Shown one piece after another: positions 25,215-35,258 of a stretch of 64,000 nucleotides of DNA. The notes beneath the pieces were generated by a model, which was not told the origin of the DNA, searched no databases, and saw only the letters and a list, made by a program, of their open reading frames with translations. How positions within the stretch are numbered: the first letter of the stretch is position 1; every line of letters starts with the position of its first letter. A program made the position numbers and the translations under genes. This DNA comes from Ilex aquifolium (lineage: Eukaryota; Streptophyta; Magnoliopsida; Aquifoliales; Aquifoliaceae). The DNA lies in NCBI GenBank assembly GCA_951799425.1, contig OX637404.1, positions 20,005,545-20,069,544 on the forward strand. Direction: 5' to 3'.

Positions 25215-26234
25215 TCTATATATCTTAAAACTAGCATTCTAGCACATAAAAGCAATATCAATGGGTCTTTTAAATGGATGGTTGTGCCACACTCACCCCC
25301 GTAGGGAGTGGGATCCATAGTCTCATGTGATGATGATTACTTTCAATTTTTATGGCATTTAATTACACTCAAATAATAAAAAATGCCACATAATTCATTC
25401 ATCACAAAGAATAGTCATTCCATGATACAAAAAATATATATATGTGTTGTAGGATCCCCACTCCACTTTAAAATATTAGAGAGTTGCAAATGGCATAAAA
25501 TCGCATGTACGTATTTTTAATTATATTTGGGTCCAAAAAATACACAAAAATACTAAATAATGGAAGAGAATTCTCAAAAAAAAAAAATTATAGGAATTAA
25601 AAGCTGTTGGTATTTTAGTTACTGCTGCGGCAAAATTTCATGCACTATTTTCTCGTTCTACACTCGATGAAAAAAATACGTATTGGAAAAGTCTACGTGA
25701 AGAAGATTCATCTTATATAAATAGTTTGCATCAAATATCATGTTTTACGGTTCAAAATATGGTCCAAAATTTGAAAAAAAAATTATAAATTTCGTAAGAT
25801 TCGAAACTTCGATTTGATTTTTCTTACAAACCACTTAAAGAAACTTCATCAAATTTTGCATATGATATTCTGAAAATATTTGGAACAAATCTACAAAAAA
25901 AATTGATCCAAAAACTTGTTGCAAAACTAGACCCATTTTTTATGTTAATGATTATTTTCGGTCAAGAATCGAAAAGCATCTATATAATAAAACACATAGC
26001 TACTTGAATTTTTATTCCTTACATATTTTTCCCCTAAAAACATCGCATCACTCATTTTTATTACATGTTCAATCATTTAATATTTAATTAATTTTTACTT
26101 TAACATAATTTTTATTTCAAACATTATTCATATACGATAGTACACATATTAAAAAAAATTAATATAGTGGGTTCGATTTTTTGGGCACTCGAATTTTATA
26201 TTTTATCGTGCCTTCAGGCAGGGATTATGACTAG
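25215..26234 (+). mobile_element. Possible non-autonomous Helitron
   Basis: The right end has Helitron hallmarks: a short hairpin (TGCCT-TC-AGGCA, 26208-26220), then about ten bases, then CTAG at 26231-26234 followed by T. Two candidate 5' ends of the form A|TC are visible, at 25215 (TCTATATATCTTAAAAC) and 25979 (TCTATATAATAAAACAC). The element is therefore either about 1,020 or about 256 bp. No Rep/helicase coding is present. Confidence 0.42.
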
Positions 26235-27414
26235 TAAAAATATATCATATGTTCAAGAATGACATATTATGACGAATCAACAAATAAATCATGCTCTGGT
26301 ACTCATGTTGACATTTAATCACACATAACACAAAAGGAGTTTTTGTTATATCTCTTGAAGAACTCAAAAAATTAGCCAAATCGTTACTTATTGTTACAAG
26401 CCCAATGATGCCAAACCCGAACACTCCCAGGCTTCCGTACACAACCAAATTTTATAGTGTTCTTTGGAAACAGATACACCTAATTAGACTTATTTGGTAA
26501 AAAATACACATTAAAAAATATTTTAGAAAAAAGTACACTACATGGGTACAAACACGTAAATACCCATTTTGATAATTTTTTTTTCCTTAAAAAATGTAAC
26601 AATACACTTACCATAACCGCTAAAATTTAGGCACAATTAATTCAAACTCCATTCATCTTCCTCAAAAATTGAATTGTATCTCATTGTCTTCCAAAATAGA
26701 CCGATTCATCTTCATCTTCATCGAAGGAAACCGCCTCTCTGTATATTCATCCAAAAAGAGACTGATTCATCGTCCTCTTCAATCGACACTCTGTGTATTG
26801 ATCAAAAGGGTTTTGAATGTGCATTGTTCATCGATTGACTAAGGGATTCGGGTTACACTGACTTCGATTGAATAGGGTTTTGTTGGATATTTGCAGAGGG
26901 TTTTTGAAGCTCAAGGGTTTTTTCATTGTTTGTTGTTTCCACTGTGTTCGTTGGTCGTTATTTCCACTGTGTTCGTTGAGTTTGTTGATCTTCAACAGAG
27001 GTAATGTATATATATATAAATTTCTTTTCTTTTTTTTTGTATTATCATAATGGGTTACACAATAAAAAATCAGTACATTACACTTTTTTTTTCTTGTTTA
27101 TTTTTTGGGTATTATCATCATGGGTTATAGTACACTTTTTTTTCTTGTTTAAATTCATATATTGGAACCCTATTTTGTTTGTTTGAAGATTGAAAGACTC
27201 TTTGAAAAATCTTTGTTGTTTTTTGTTAAAAGTCTGCAAATTATGTAATTTTTATACTAGAAGAATATTCATATTATAAAAAACCAATGAATTGTTGGAT
27301 GTTGTAAGTTTTTTAATAATTTATTTTTTCAATTGATTGAATATAGGTATGAACTGGGTTGACTGAATACATATGCATATATACGTTTGTTTGAATAAAT
27401 ACATGTAACTGGTG

Positions 27415-28400
27415 TTTCGTTACACAATTATTGTTACACTTTTGTTGTTACACTTAGTTTGATACACTTTTATGTTGTTATATTGTTAAATTTACACTGA
27501 ATCTTTTGTTTTATTTTAAAACATTGTTGTGCTGTGAATGTTAATTACCCAGGTTGTTTAGTGACACGGTTGTTTCTTCTTCTTTTTGTGTAATTATGCG
27601 TGATTACACCGTGTGTAAATCCTAAAAATGTTAATTGTGTTAACATCACAGTGTAATATACATAGTGTAACATATAAAAAGTAACACATAAAAGTGTAAC
27701 AAAATTACCAATATAGTGTAACAACATACTAGTGTACCAACAAAGTGAATAACAGTGAACCATTAGACACGGAACTGTATATTCTGTTTTTAAAGTGTTG
27801 TTGTGGGGTAATAATATAGTGTGCAAGAATGTAAAATGTTTATTCCTTGTTGGATAACCTTGTGTGTAATGTTGAATGTAACACAATGTAAAGTGTAAGG
27901 TGAGACATTAGTTGATAATGTTACACTTTACACTTTCATTTCAGGTAACACTTTACACTTTCCATTAGGTAAGGTGAGACATAACCTAAAGTGTTACACA
28001 AACAAAATATACATGTCTCATCTTACACTAATGCTCATTTATTGAGAAAGTGTGAAAGTGTTACATTTTCAATGTTACCTTGTAACACTTTACACTTTCC
28101 ATTAGATAATGTGAGACATAAGGTAACAATTTACACTTTCAATGTTACACTTTACACTTTATATTGTCTCATCTTACACTAATGTTCATTTGTATTACTA
28201 TCACATTGTAATATAGAAAAATGTTACATAAAAAGGGTAACACTATTATTGGTTCACTTATTTGGTTATGCTCTGTTTTTTGGTTCACTTATTAGATTGC
28301 GTTATACACTGTTTTTTGTTCACTTTTAAATGTGTCATACACTGTTATTTGGTTCACTTATTTGGCTGTGTTATACACTATTTTTTGGTTAACTTATTTG
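27415..28400. repeat. Dispersed GTTACAC/GTGTAAC motif array in the MULE
   Basis: Dozens of copies of GTTACAC, TTACACTTT and their complements occur over about 1 kb at irregular spacing. Complement-orientation copies cluster at about 27590-27900. The array sits just upstream of the MULE's ORF. Confidence 0.75.
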
Positions 28401-28481
28401 TTTATACTGTTATATATTCAGTTAACCTTTTGGTATACGTTATACAATTTTTTCATTGTCACTTTCCAATTCAAAGCTGTG

Positions 28482-29131
28482 ATGGGGAAAAAACAAATGG
28501 TGGAATCGAAGCAAGAGCCTAAATACAGATCGAATTTGCTTGCGATAATTAGAGTAATAGATGAAATTAACATTAGTGAATCACACAAGGTTGTTTTGAA
28601 GAAAACACCATTTTGGTTACTATTTGAATGCATCATTGATAAAAAAAAATAGACAGGACATGGTGTAGGAAGAGCGATACTATCATACAAGATGTAATAA
28701 TGTGCTTCGATGTTAATAAATCTAAATTTCACATTGGTGGGGAGGACATTAAATTGAGAATGAGTTATGTGAAAATAATTTTTGGCATTGATGATGGACA
28801 CAATCCAATAGATTCATTATCTCATGGTAACAAAAATACAAAATTTGTTAAAAGGAGATTCAAGAAAGATAGCAGGTTGACATCAATCTTGATAAAGAGC
28901 ATATTGGTTGAAGCAGCAAGTGGTACAACAAAATATGACGTTGATGACGTTGCAAGACTGTTATGCCTATTCTTGATGGTAACAATATTTTTCACACACA
29001 CTAGGACATCTATAGGATGGGGCTTTGTTTCATATGTTGAGGATATAGATGCAATGAAGAATTACGATTGGTCAAACGCAATACATGAATCTCTTATGTC
29101 TTCACTTCAGAAAAAGAGTAGCAGACCATGA
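28482..29131 (+). pseudogene. MULE-carried plant ORF, DUF1985-like N-terminal domain (frameshifted)
   Basis: The likely start is ATG at 28482 (MGKKQMVESKQEPKY). The frame runs to a stop at 28650, just after a run of nine A (28641-28649). The adjacent frame continues with DTIIQDVIMCFDVNKSKFHIGG and on to 29131. The layout (KTPFWLLFE, FDVN..KF.IGGEDI, KIIFGI, then VARLLCLFLM and YDWSNAIHESLMSSL) resembles the DUF1985-type domain of plant transposon-linked proteins that often carry a C-terminal Ulp1-like protease. No such protease follows. The family name rests on resemblance only, and no function can be assigned. The A9 frameshift could be real or a sequencing error. Confidence 0.6.
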
Positions 29132-29252
29132 ATACTTTAGTAGCATGACCATATGTACATAACAGTAACACTGTTTCCTCCATTGCCAAAAAATCTCAAA
29201 CTATTAAAAGAATAGATACAATAAAAGTTCATGATACATCATATTTGTCAAG

Positions 29253-29560
29253 TCGATGAAGAACAATATCAGCTTGCAGGTGGAAGAAGAAGAAGAGACC
29301 AATTCAAGGCTTGAAGAAGAAAATCGGCTTGCAGGTAATGAAGAAAATCAACTTCAGTCTTTAAGAAACTTGGCTTCATGCAGAAATATACAAGTGTATA
29401 TTTCTCGCTTCATGCAGAAAAATACCAGTGTCATGTCGATGAAGAACAATATCAGCTTGCAGGTGGATGAAGAAGTATAAATCAGCTGAAGGCTTGAAGA
29501 AGCAAATCGGCTTCAGTCTTTAATAAACTCAGCTTCATGGAGAAATATACCAGTGTATAT
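29253..29560 (+). repeat. Duplicated GAAGAAG-rich segment in the MULE
   Basis: Two direct copies of about 170 bp start at about 29254 and 29435, both with gtcgatgaagaacaatatca and the following AGCTTGCAGGTGGA. A 74-codon ORF (29256-29480) translates the repeat as an acidic, Glu-rich peptide. It may be the tail of the preceding ORF. Confidence 0.7.
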
Positions 29561-29881
29561 TTCTCTCTTAAAAAACTAAAAATAATAGTGTATTCAAAAT
29601 TTGAATTTTTTTGGAAATTGTTATATTTCTCTCATAAAACTATGAAATATTTAATACACAAATATAATTTGAAAACTAAACACTTTTCAATAAAAAATAC
29701 ACATTGACCAATGGAGGACAAAAATGTCACAATAAAATTAGGAAAATTCAAATTGTGTACTTGAATACAAATAAGTATCAAAATTAATGACTTAATAACC
29801 CTACATTTTTTTTTTTTTTTTGTATTTTTCTACAATTAAGTCTAATTTGGTGTATCCCTTTCCAATTTTCCCAATTTTATA

Positions 29882-30459
29882 CTAGGTTGAAGAAGTGGCT
29901 ACTAGAGTCCCTTCTTGAACTCTCACGCTTACAAATCCAAAGGTGTATGGTGTTAACCCAAAGAGAATGCAAATAGAGATAGAGTATTTGCTTTTAAAGA
30001 CTTGTATTAATTGAAAATTTCTACAGACAATTTGTTTATATGTATATGAGTGGAGATAACCACCAAGGGAACCTCCATATAACCGCCCAATCAAGGGATA
30101 TCATGATCACCTCCGCTTAGGAGGATGGTTTATCCTTGTGACTTTCTCCAACCACAGGTTAAAATCCATTTATCCATGTGGGTGGATCTTAATCCGGATC
30201 CAATGACCCAACATTATATAATCCCGTTGAGGATAATTGTGAACTGTTTTACAAAAGTTAAGATACATTTCATGATGGAAACAATAGACATTGATATCAT
30301 GAGGGGAAACAAACATCTGTTCTTTAAGTTACATCCGTTTTGAAAAAAATTAGTTCTGCTGAAACAAACATCTGTTCTTAAAGTCAATAGCATCAATACA
30401 TTTAGGTGCTCATTTTACTGCTTTTTGATTGCATCTTTTGGTCATGCATGGTATCTTTC
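29882..30459. other. Spacer between MULE and CDCA7-like gene
   Basis: No gene or intact transposon was recognised. A short direct repeat, aaacaaacatctgttctt, occurs near 30309 and 30362. The right part should include the 3' UTR of the minus-strand CDCA7-like gene. Confidence 0.4.
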
Positions 30460-33285
30460 TTATCTACCTGCTCTTTGGAGCTCATCCATTAGTAGTTGTG
30501 CCACTGACTTGTATCCCATCTCCCGAGCTGTATATTCAATCCGAGCAAATAAAAAACCAATGATATGTTCTAACCAGCAGTAAAACAGAAGAATATAAAG
30601 TAAGACATGCAGTTTAAAACAATTTAAAAGAAAATTGCCCCATAATTTCCCCATGGCACCTCCAACTAGGGTTACTCGTATCACATTGCCCCGTAAAAGT
30701 GGACACAATGTTGTGTCACTTTATCCCCTAAACTAAGTATTTTGTTTCACTAGGCAAACTGATATTTTTGGTGCAAAATATACCGTGCATTTAGTATTAG
30801 GCTAGTATGAAACCAATTCAAATAGTTAAGGGACAGTGTTAGAAACTCTATGATAGTGGAGATGAAGCGAGATCAAAATCACAGTTAAAGATGTGAACTC
30901 AGACAAACCTCTGAATATGGCTATCCCAGTTGGAACCATCTTTCGCTTCTTCAGGCACAATGAACTGTGCAAAAAGGAATGCAAACACCGTATGAGATTT
31001 TTAGCAAGTCTATGACCTAATATTCTTTCCCAATTAAAAATTATAGAAATCATATTCATTAGTAGATGACAAAATATGAACCTAAAGCACTTAAATTTAT
31101 ACTCACTCCAAAAATGGGCACAAATATGATGTATGTACCTGTTACATATCCAGTAAGGTTTGATTCCTTTATCTTCAATGCAATGCGGGCACATCCATTG
31201 TTTGTTTGCTCTCACCTCCTCCATTTCTGGCAGAAAATTACATGAATCAATGCCCTAAGGTGACTGATCAAATAATACAACATAAATCAGGATTTCGAGG
31301 TTGTTAAAGAGCAGCTTTATCTTCTTCCCATACATCAGTGGACTATATATCACTTCCTTAAGTCCTTGAGCTTTCGCTTACCTTCACCATACCTAATCTT
31401 GAGACAAGCTCGGCAGAGAACACCATTGCTAGAATGACATATTGCACAATCTGTCTTTCCTGTATAGGAGAAGAGAAGATTGTAACTATTAAACACCATC
31501 TAAGTGATTTGCAAGAATGAAGAACGAATATCAAATTACAAGACTAACCAATGCATGGCTGATTTATATCCAGATCACCACATCGCTTGCACTCTTCTTC
31601 ACCACACAGTGTCTTCTGCCTACATTTTGCATTTCAACTGACAATAGTATCATTTTCAGCTTATTTTATTTCCATGAAAAGTATTGTACGCCTTCTAAAC
31701 CACACCCCAATGAATATGAAAATATAAACTTAACACATTGGCCACTTTTGATTTCTCAAAATCAAAATCCAAACACGGTTGTCTGTAGTCCCCATCCCCT
31801 GTACCTTCTCCAAATTACGAAAATCAAAAAAAAAAAAGAAAAAAAAAAGGCACAAACGACTAGCTCTAGGCAGTTAAAGAATATCACAATAATCAAAGCT
31901 ATCCGTCAAGTGACTCAATTCTCATTCTACAAATACGAGACTGAATGTACAATATTCCCAGCTTTTATCACTCCCAAAATGCAACATGACTTACCAATTT
32001 GCATAATTTTTGTTTTTCATGATTTGTAAACTCTGATGCATGAAGCCCATAGTACAAAAAGTTAATTGGAATACGACCACAATCTTTACAACTAATAATC
32101 AGAAGCAATTTTTCTTATTTTATTTTGTTACTTTTTCTATTTACTTTCCAGAAATATCAAGATGAAAGCTACTCGGGGAAAGGATTGCCTAAATAATTGT
32201 ATACCACATTACCAAACAAACAAAAACTAATATAGCATTACATAGGCATTCTATTGTGTATTTTTCTCATTTGAAAATTTTATATTGTCCACAAGATTTT
32301 GTTGGACCAAAGTTTTCAAGGTACAGAACCTGCAGAAATGGCAACAAATTCCGAACACAGGATCATGAACACTTCCCCTGCTCTTGCTTCTGCAACGCCT
32401 GGATAAAACCTTTGGCGAAAGCCATGACCTCCAATCCTTTATCCTCACCAAAGGTGCATTTGCTGGCCTCTTCTCTTCCCCTTCATCTCCAAAAGGACCC
32501 ACTTTTGCTGAAAAGCAATAAAGACAACTAAATAAAACAATAAATCAGAGGAAGAACCCTGTAAATGGGTCTGTGTGTGATACTACGCAGTGCGTAATTC
32601 ATCCTTATGCGAATTCTGAAGATACCCTTTTTCCCTTGTCCAACAACAGGAACGAAGGACATCATCCCATGCCCTTAATGCCACCAACTGTGTGTGTATG
32701 TATGCATAATGACAAAAGAAATTAAAGGAAAGACCTTTTGGTGAGGGAGTTGAACTGCCATAATTTCTTTTCAACCGATTGGATCGACGCAGTGAAATGG
32801 GTTCAGATATTGAGCAATCAGCGCTACTGCGCTTCAGTCGATTGGACCGGCGCAAAGTCGAGCAAGAATAGTCAACTTTGCAGTATTTCCTCACATTGGT
32901 CTTCTCTGATTTAGCCGAAGAAGTGATGGACCGAAGATCTGAGATGGGTTCAGATATTGAGCAATCAGCGCTACTGCGCTTCAGTCGATTGGACCGGCGC
33001 AAAGTCGAGCAAGAATAGTCAACTTTGCAGTATTTCCTCACATTGGTCTTCTCTGATTTAGCCGAAGAAGTGATGGACCGAAGATCTGAGATGGTTTTGT
33101 GCAGTCCCAAAGAAGCCAATCTAGCCTATTACTCACTCCATTATCATATCAAGAATGTGTAGATATATGACCTAAAACAGACATAGACACGGGGGGAGGG
33201 AGAGAGAGAGAGAGAGGACCTGGTTTTCCAAAATGCGAGTCTTCCTGAGGTCTTCGTAATCCCTCTTTGCTCTGAGTCTTCCCAT
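30460..33285 (-). CDS. CDCA7-like zf-4CXXC_R1 protein (331 aa, 8 exons)
   Basis: Exons in transcription order: 33285-33220, 33125-32735, 32507-32330, 31619-31549, 31459-31382, 31226-31139, 30964-30909 and 30527-30460. All introns are GT-AG and the 996-nt reading frame is closed. The N-terminus reads MGRLRAKRDYEDLRKTRILE, then ARLASLGLHK, typical of plant CDCA7-like proteins. A basic region with three RRSNRLKR motifs follows. The C-terminal zinc finger has CCHFCRQKT, CKRCGDLDINQPC, CAICHSSNGVLCRACLKIRY, WMCPHC and ICNSSLCLKKRK, and ends REMGYKSVAQLLMDELQ. CDCA7 proteins bind chromatin and activate HELLS/DDM1-type nucleosome remodelling needed for DNA methylation. The DKGIKPYWICN stretch suggests a variant plant class rather than the canonical one. 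The 147-bp exon 2 duplication is the only oddity; the gene looks intact. Confidence 0.93.
32801..33094 (-). repeat. Perfect 147-bp in-frame tandem duplication in CDCA7-like exon 2
   Basis: 32801-32947 and 32948-33094 are identical base for base by eye. Each encodes 49 residues from the SDLRSITSSAKSEKT region through RRSNRLKR to CSISEPI. The frame is kept. A third RRSNRLKR follows outside the repeat. Zero divergence implies a very recent event or an assembly artefact. Confidence 0.95.
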
Positions 33286-33438
33286 TGTTCTTTTTCAATG
33301 GTGATTGTTAAACCCTTCGACGGGGCTTTAAGGTGCTTCGCATTATTTTGGCTGGTTGTCACATCACATGCTCAGTTGGATGGACCAATAGAAGAAGCAC
33401 ATCACACAAACCAGAGTTGAGTTTGTTTCTGATTTTGG
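33286..33438 (-). promoter_or_regulatory. Presumed promoter/5' UTR of the CDCA7-like gene
   Basis: It is a short AT-moderate interval between the ATG (33285) and a hAT-type element. A CCAAT-type box in reverse orientation (ggaccaatag, about 33382-33391) is present. No clear TATA box or canonical E2F site was seen. Confidence 0.35.
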
Positions 33439-33446
33439 GTTAATTG

Positions 33447-34005
33447 TAGGGGTGTTCAAATTTCCGACTAGCCGCAAGTTCCTACCCTACCCGACCCTAC
33501 CCTATCCTACTGAACGGTTAGCCGCAAAAATCGGGTAGGAATGCGGAAAAGTTTTTGGTCTTCCGATTAAATCGGGTAGGAATGCGGAAAAGTTATCCAT
33601 TTCCGCATTCCTGCCCTACCCTACCCGCATTAATTAATTAATATGATTTTAATGTATTTTATATGGTTTAAACTTAAATTAATTGTTATTGTATTTGTGT
33701 AACAATTATAGTGGATTGATGTTCATACTTTCTTGTATTTTATTATAATTGTTGTTGTAGTTGTTTTAAATTTTAGTGTTATTGATTTATTGTATTGTTA
33801 AATTGGTGCATTCAAAAATTAATAGTTACAAAAGTGTTTACCCGATTTCCTACCCGACTTCCTACCCGATTAATCGGGTAGGAAGTCGGGTAGGAATACC
33901 ACACCTGTCGGGTATGGTAGGCTAAGAAAAAATTCTTCCGCAAAGTATCGGGTAAGAAGACGGAAGAACATATTTCCTACCCGTAGGGTAGGGTGAACAC
34001 CCCTA
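33447..34005. mobile_element. hAT-type MITE with perfect 8-bp target duplication
   Basis: The ends are TAGGGGTGTTCA and its complement TGAACACCCCTA. The 8-bp duplication GTTAATTG is perfect (33439-33446 and 34006-34013). The 559-bp element is noncoding, with many CCTACCC/GGGTAGG motifs near both ends. It sits about 160 bp upstream of the CDCA7-like ATG. Confidence 0.93.
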
Positions 34006-34049
34006 GTTAATTGTAGGAGAGATACTTTTTTTTTTTTTTGGATCAAAGT

Positions 34050-34512
34050 AGGAGAGATACTTAAAAGTATGGAATTTGTCTCAGGTCTTTAAAACATTAA
34101 ATTTATTTATATATGGTTCTTTAAACAGACGGTGTCCAAATTACTAACGATTTTTTATTAAAAATTTATCACGTGATACGTAAATATAGACAAAAAAATA
34201 ATTTGAATAACTTTTGACCAAATTTCTATTAAAATTTTGGTTAAATATCTATCCAAATTGCACAGTTTTGATCATGAATTATTCCAATTTTGGTCAAAAG
34301 TTACTTATATTACACATTTTTTGTAAAAAGCTACCCAAATTTTGTTTAAAAGCTATTAAAATTATTTTTTTGTCTATAATTAGATATTACGTGACAAGTT
34401 TATAATAAATAATCGTTAATAATTTAAACGTTATCTGTTTGAAAGACCATATAAAAACATATTCAATACTTTAGAGATCAAATTAATTTATCAGCTGGTA
34501 TTTCTCTGTCAC
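34050..34512. mobile_element. Foldback MITE
   Basis: Left and right halves are inverted copies. For example, left TCTTTAAACAGACGG pairs with a right-arm sequence reading TCTTTCAAACAGATAA, and ATAGACAAAAAAATAATTT occurs in both arms. The outer ends share GAGA.ATAC. No coding was seen and no clean target duplication was fixed. Confidence 0.75.
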
Positions 34513-34604
34513 ATGTGTTGAAGGTCTTGGCTGTCACTTTCATTTTTTGTAGCGCAGAGTTAACGGATACTTTTTCGAACACGAGTTATGATTTAGGAAG
34601 AATT

Positions 34605-34868
34605 ACACTTTGTAAGTACTTAAGAATTTTTACTTTTTATTTTTGAATATTAAATTTTTTATATTGCGTCCTGAATATATTAAAAGTATTGTAGTGTAAT
34701 CTTTTTATTATTTTTTGTTGTTTGTTCCATCAATGTTAATGAGGTGATTTTTGACAGAATAAACAACAAAAACTAACGAAAGCTAACAGAATAATCATAT
34801 TATAATACTTTTAATACATTAAATGTACAAGGTGAAAAATTTAATCTTTCGGGATGCAAAATAAATTT
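34605..34868. mobile_element. Short foldback MITE
   Basis: Inverted arms share TATTAAAAGTATT and a GC(G/A)TCC(T/C)GAA block (34665-34690 and 34800-34865). It is noncoding and AT-rich, and the boundaries are approximate. Confidence 0.6.
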
Positions 34869-34877
34869 TTTTAAGGA

Positions 34878-35042
34878 AAATGCTACATAACTCAAATGAA
34901 ACCCAAAAATTAAAACTCAAATGCATATCATCCCTTGGATGAGTGGGCCCCACTGAAAAAATTGATGGGACCCACTCACCCTATGAATAATATGAATTTG
35001 GGTTACAATTTTTTAGGTTTTATTTGGAATTTGTAGTATTAC
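34878..35042. mobile_element. Compact palindromic MITE
   Basis: The ends AATGCTACA and (reverse strand) AATACTACA begin arms that pair over about 80 bp, meeting near GAGTGGG(C/T)CCCA. It is a single hairpin-forming unit of 165 bp. Confidence 0.75.
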
Positions 35043-35258
35043 TTTCTTTTTTTTTAAATCTTTTATAAGATAGAAAAGTGTGATCTCCACTAACATCTAT
35101 AACTATATATATACTACTTCTAAAAGTATCTTAAAATAAAAACTTTTGTTTTCTAATTTTAATCCTGATTTTTTTTCTAAGTTTATCTTTCATCCAATAA
35201 TTATTGCAAGTTATTCATGTTTTTAGGCCCTGCACATTCTGACATTGATGTTTTTAGG

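Larger units (their letters stand above)
26457..29872 (+). mobile_element. Mutator-like element (MULE), 3.4 kb
   Basis: The ends are inverted repeats sharing TTGGAAA, GATACACC and AATTAGACTTA blocks (left 26457-26510; right, reverse strand, 29872-29820). A perfect 9-bp duplication, AATTTTATA, flanks it (26448-26456 and 29873-29881), the size typical of Mutator insertions. Inside are a GTTACAC/GTGTAAC-rich region, a host-gene-like ORF with one frameshift, and a duplicated GAAGAAG-rich segment. No mudrA transposase was recognised, so it is non-autonomous or gene-carrying. Confidence 0.85.

Noticed and set aside
27415..28400. GTTACAC repeats as a CRISPR-like or satellite array
   Set aside because: Spacing is irregular, motifs are short and in both orientations, and the sequence is plant nuclear DNA inside a transposon.
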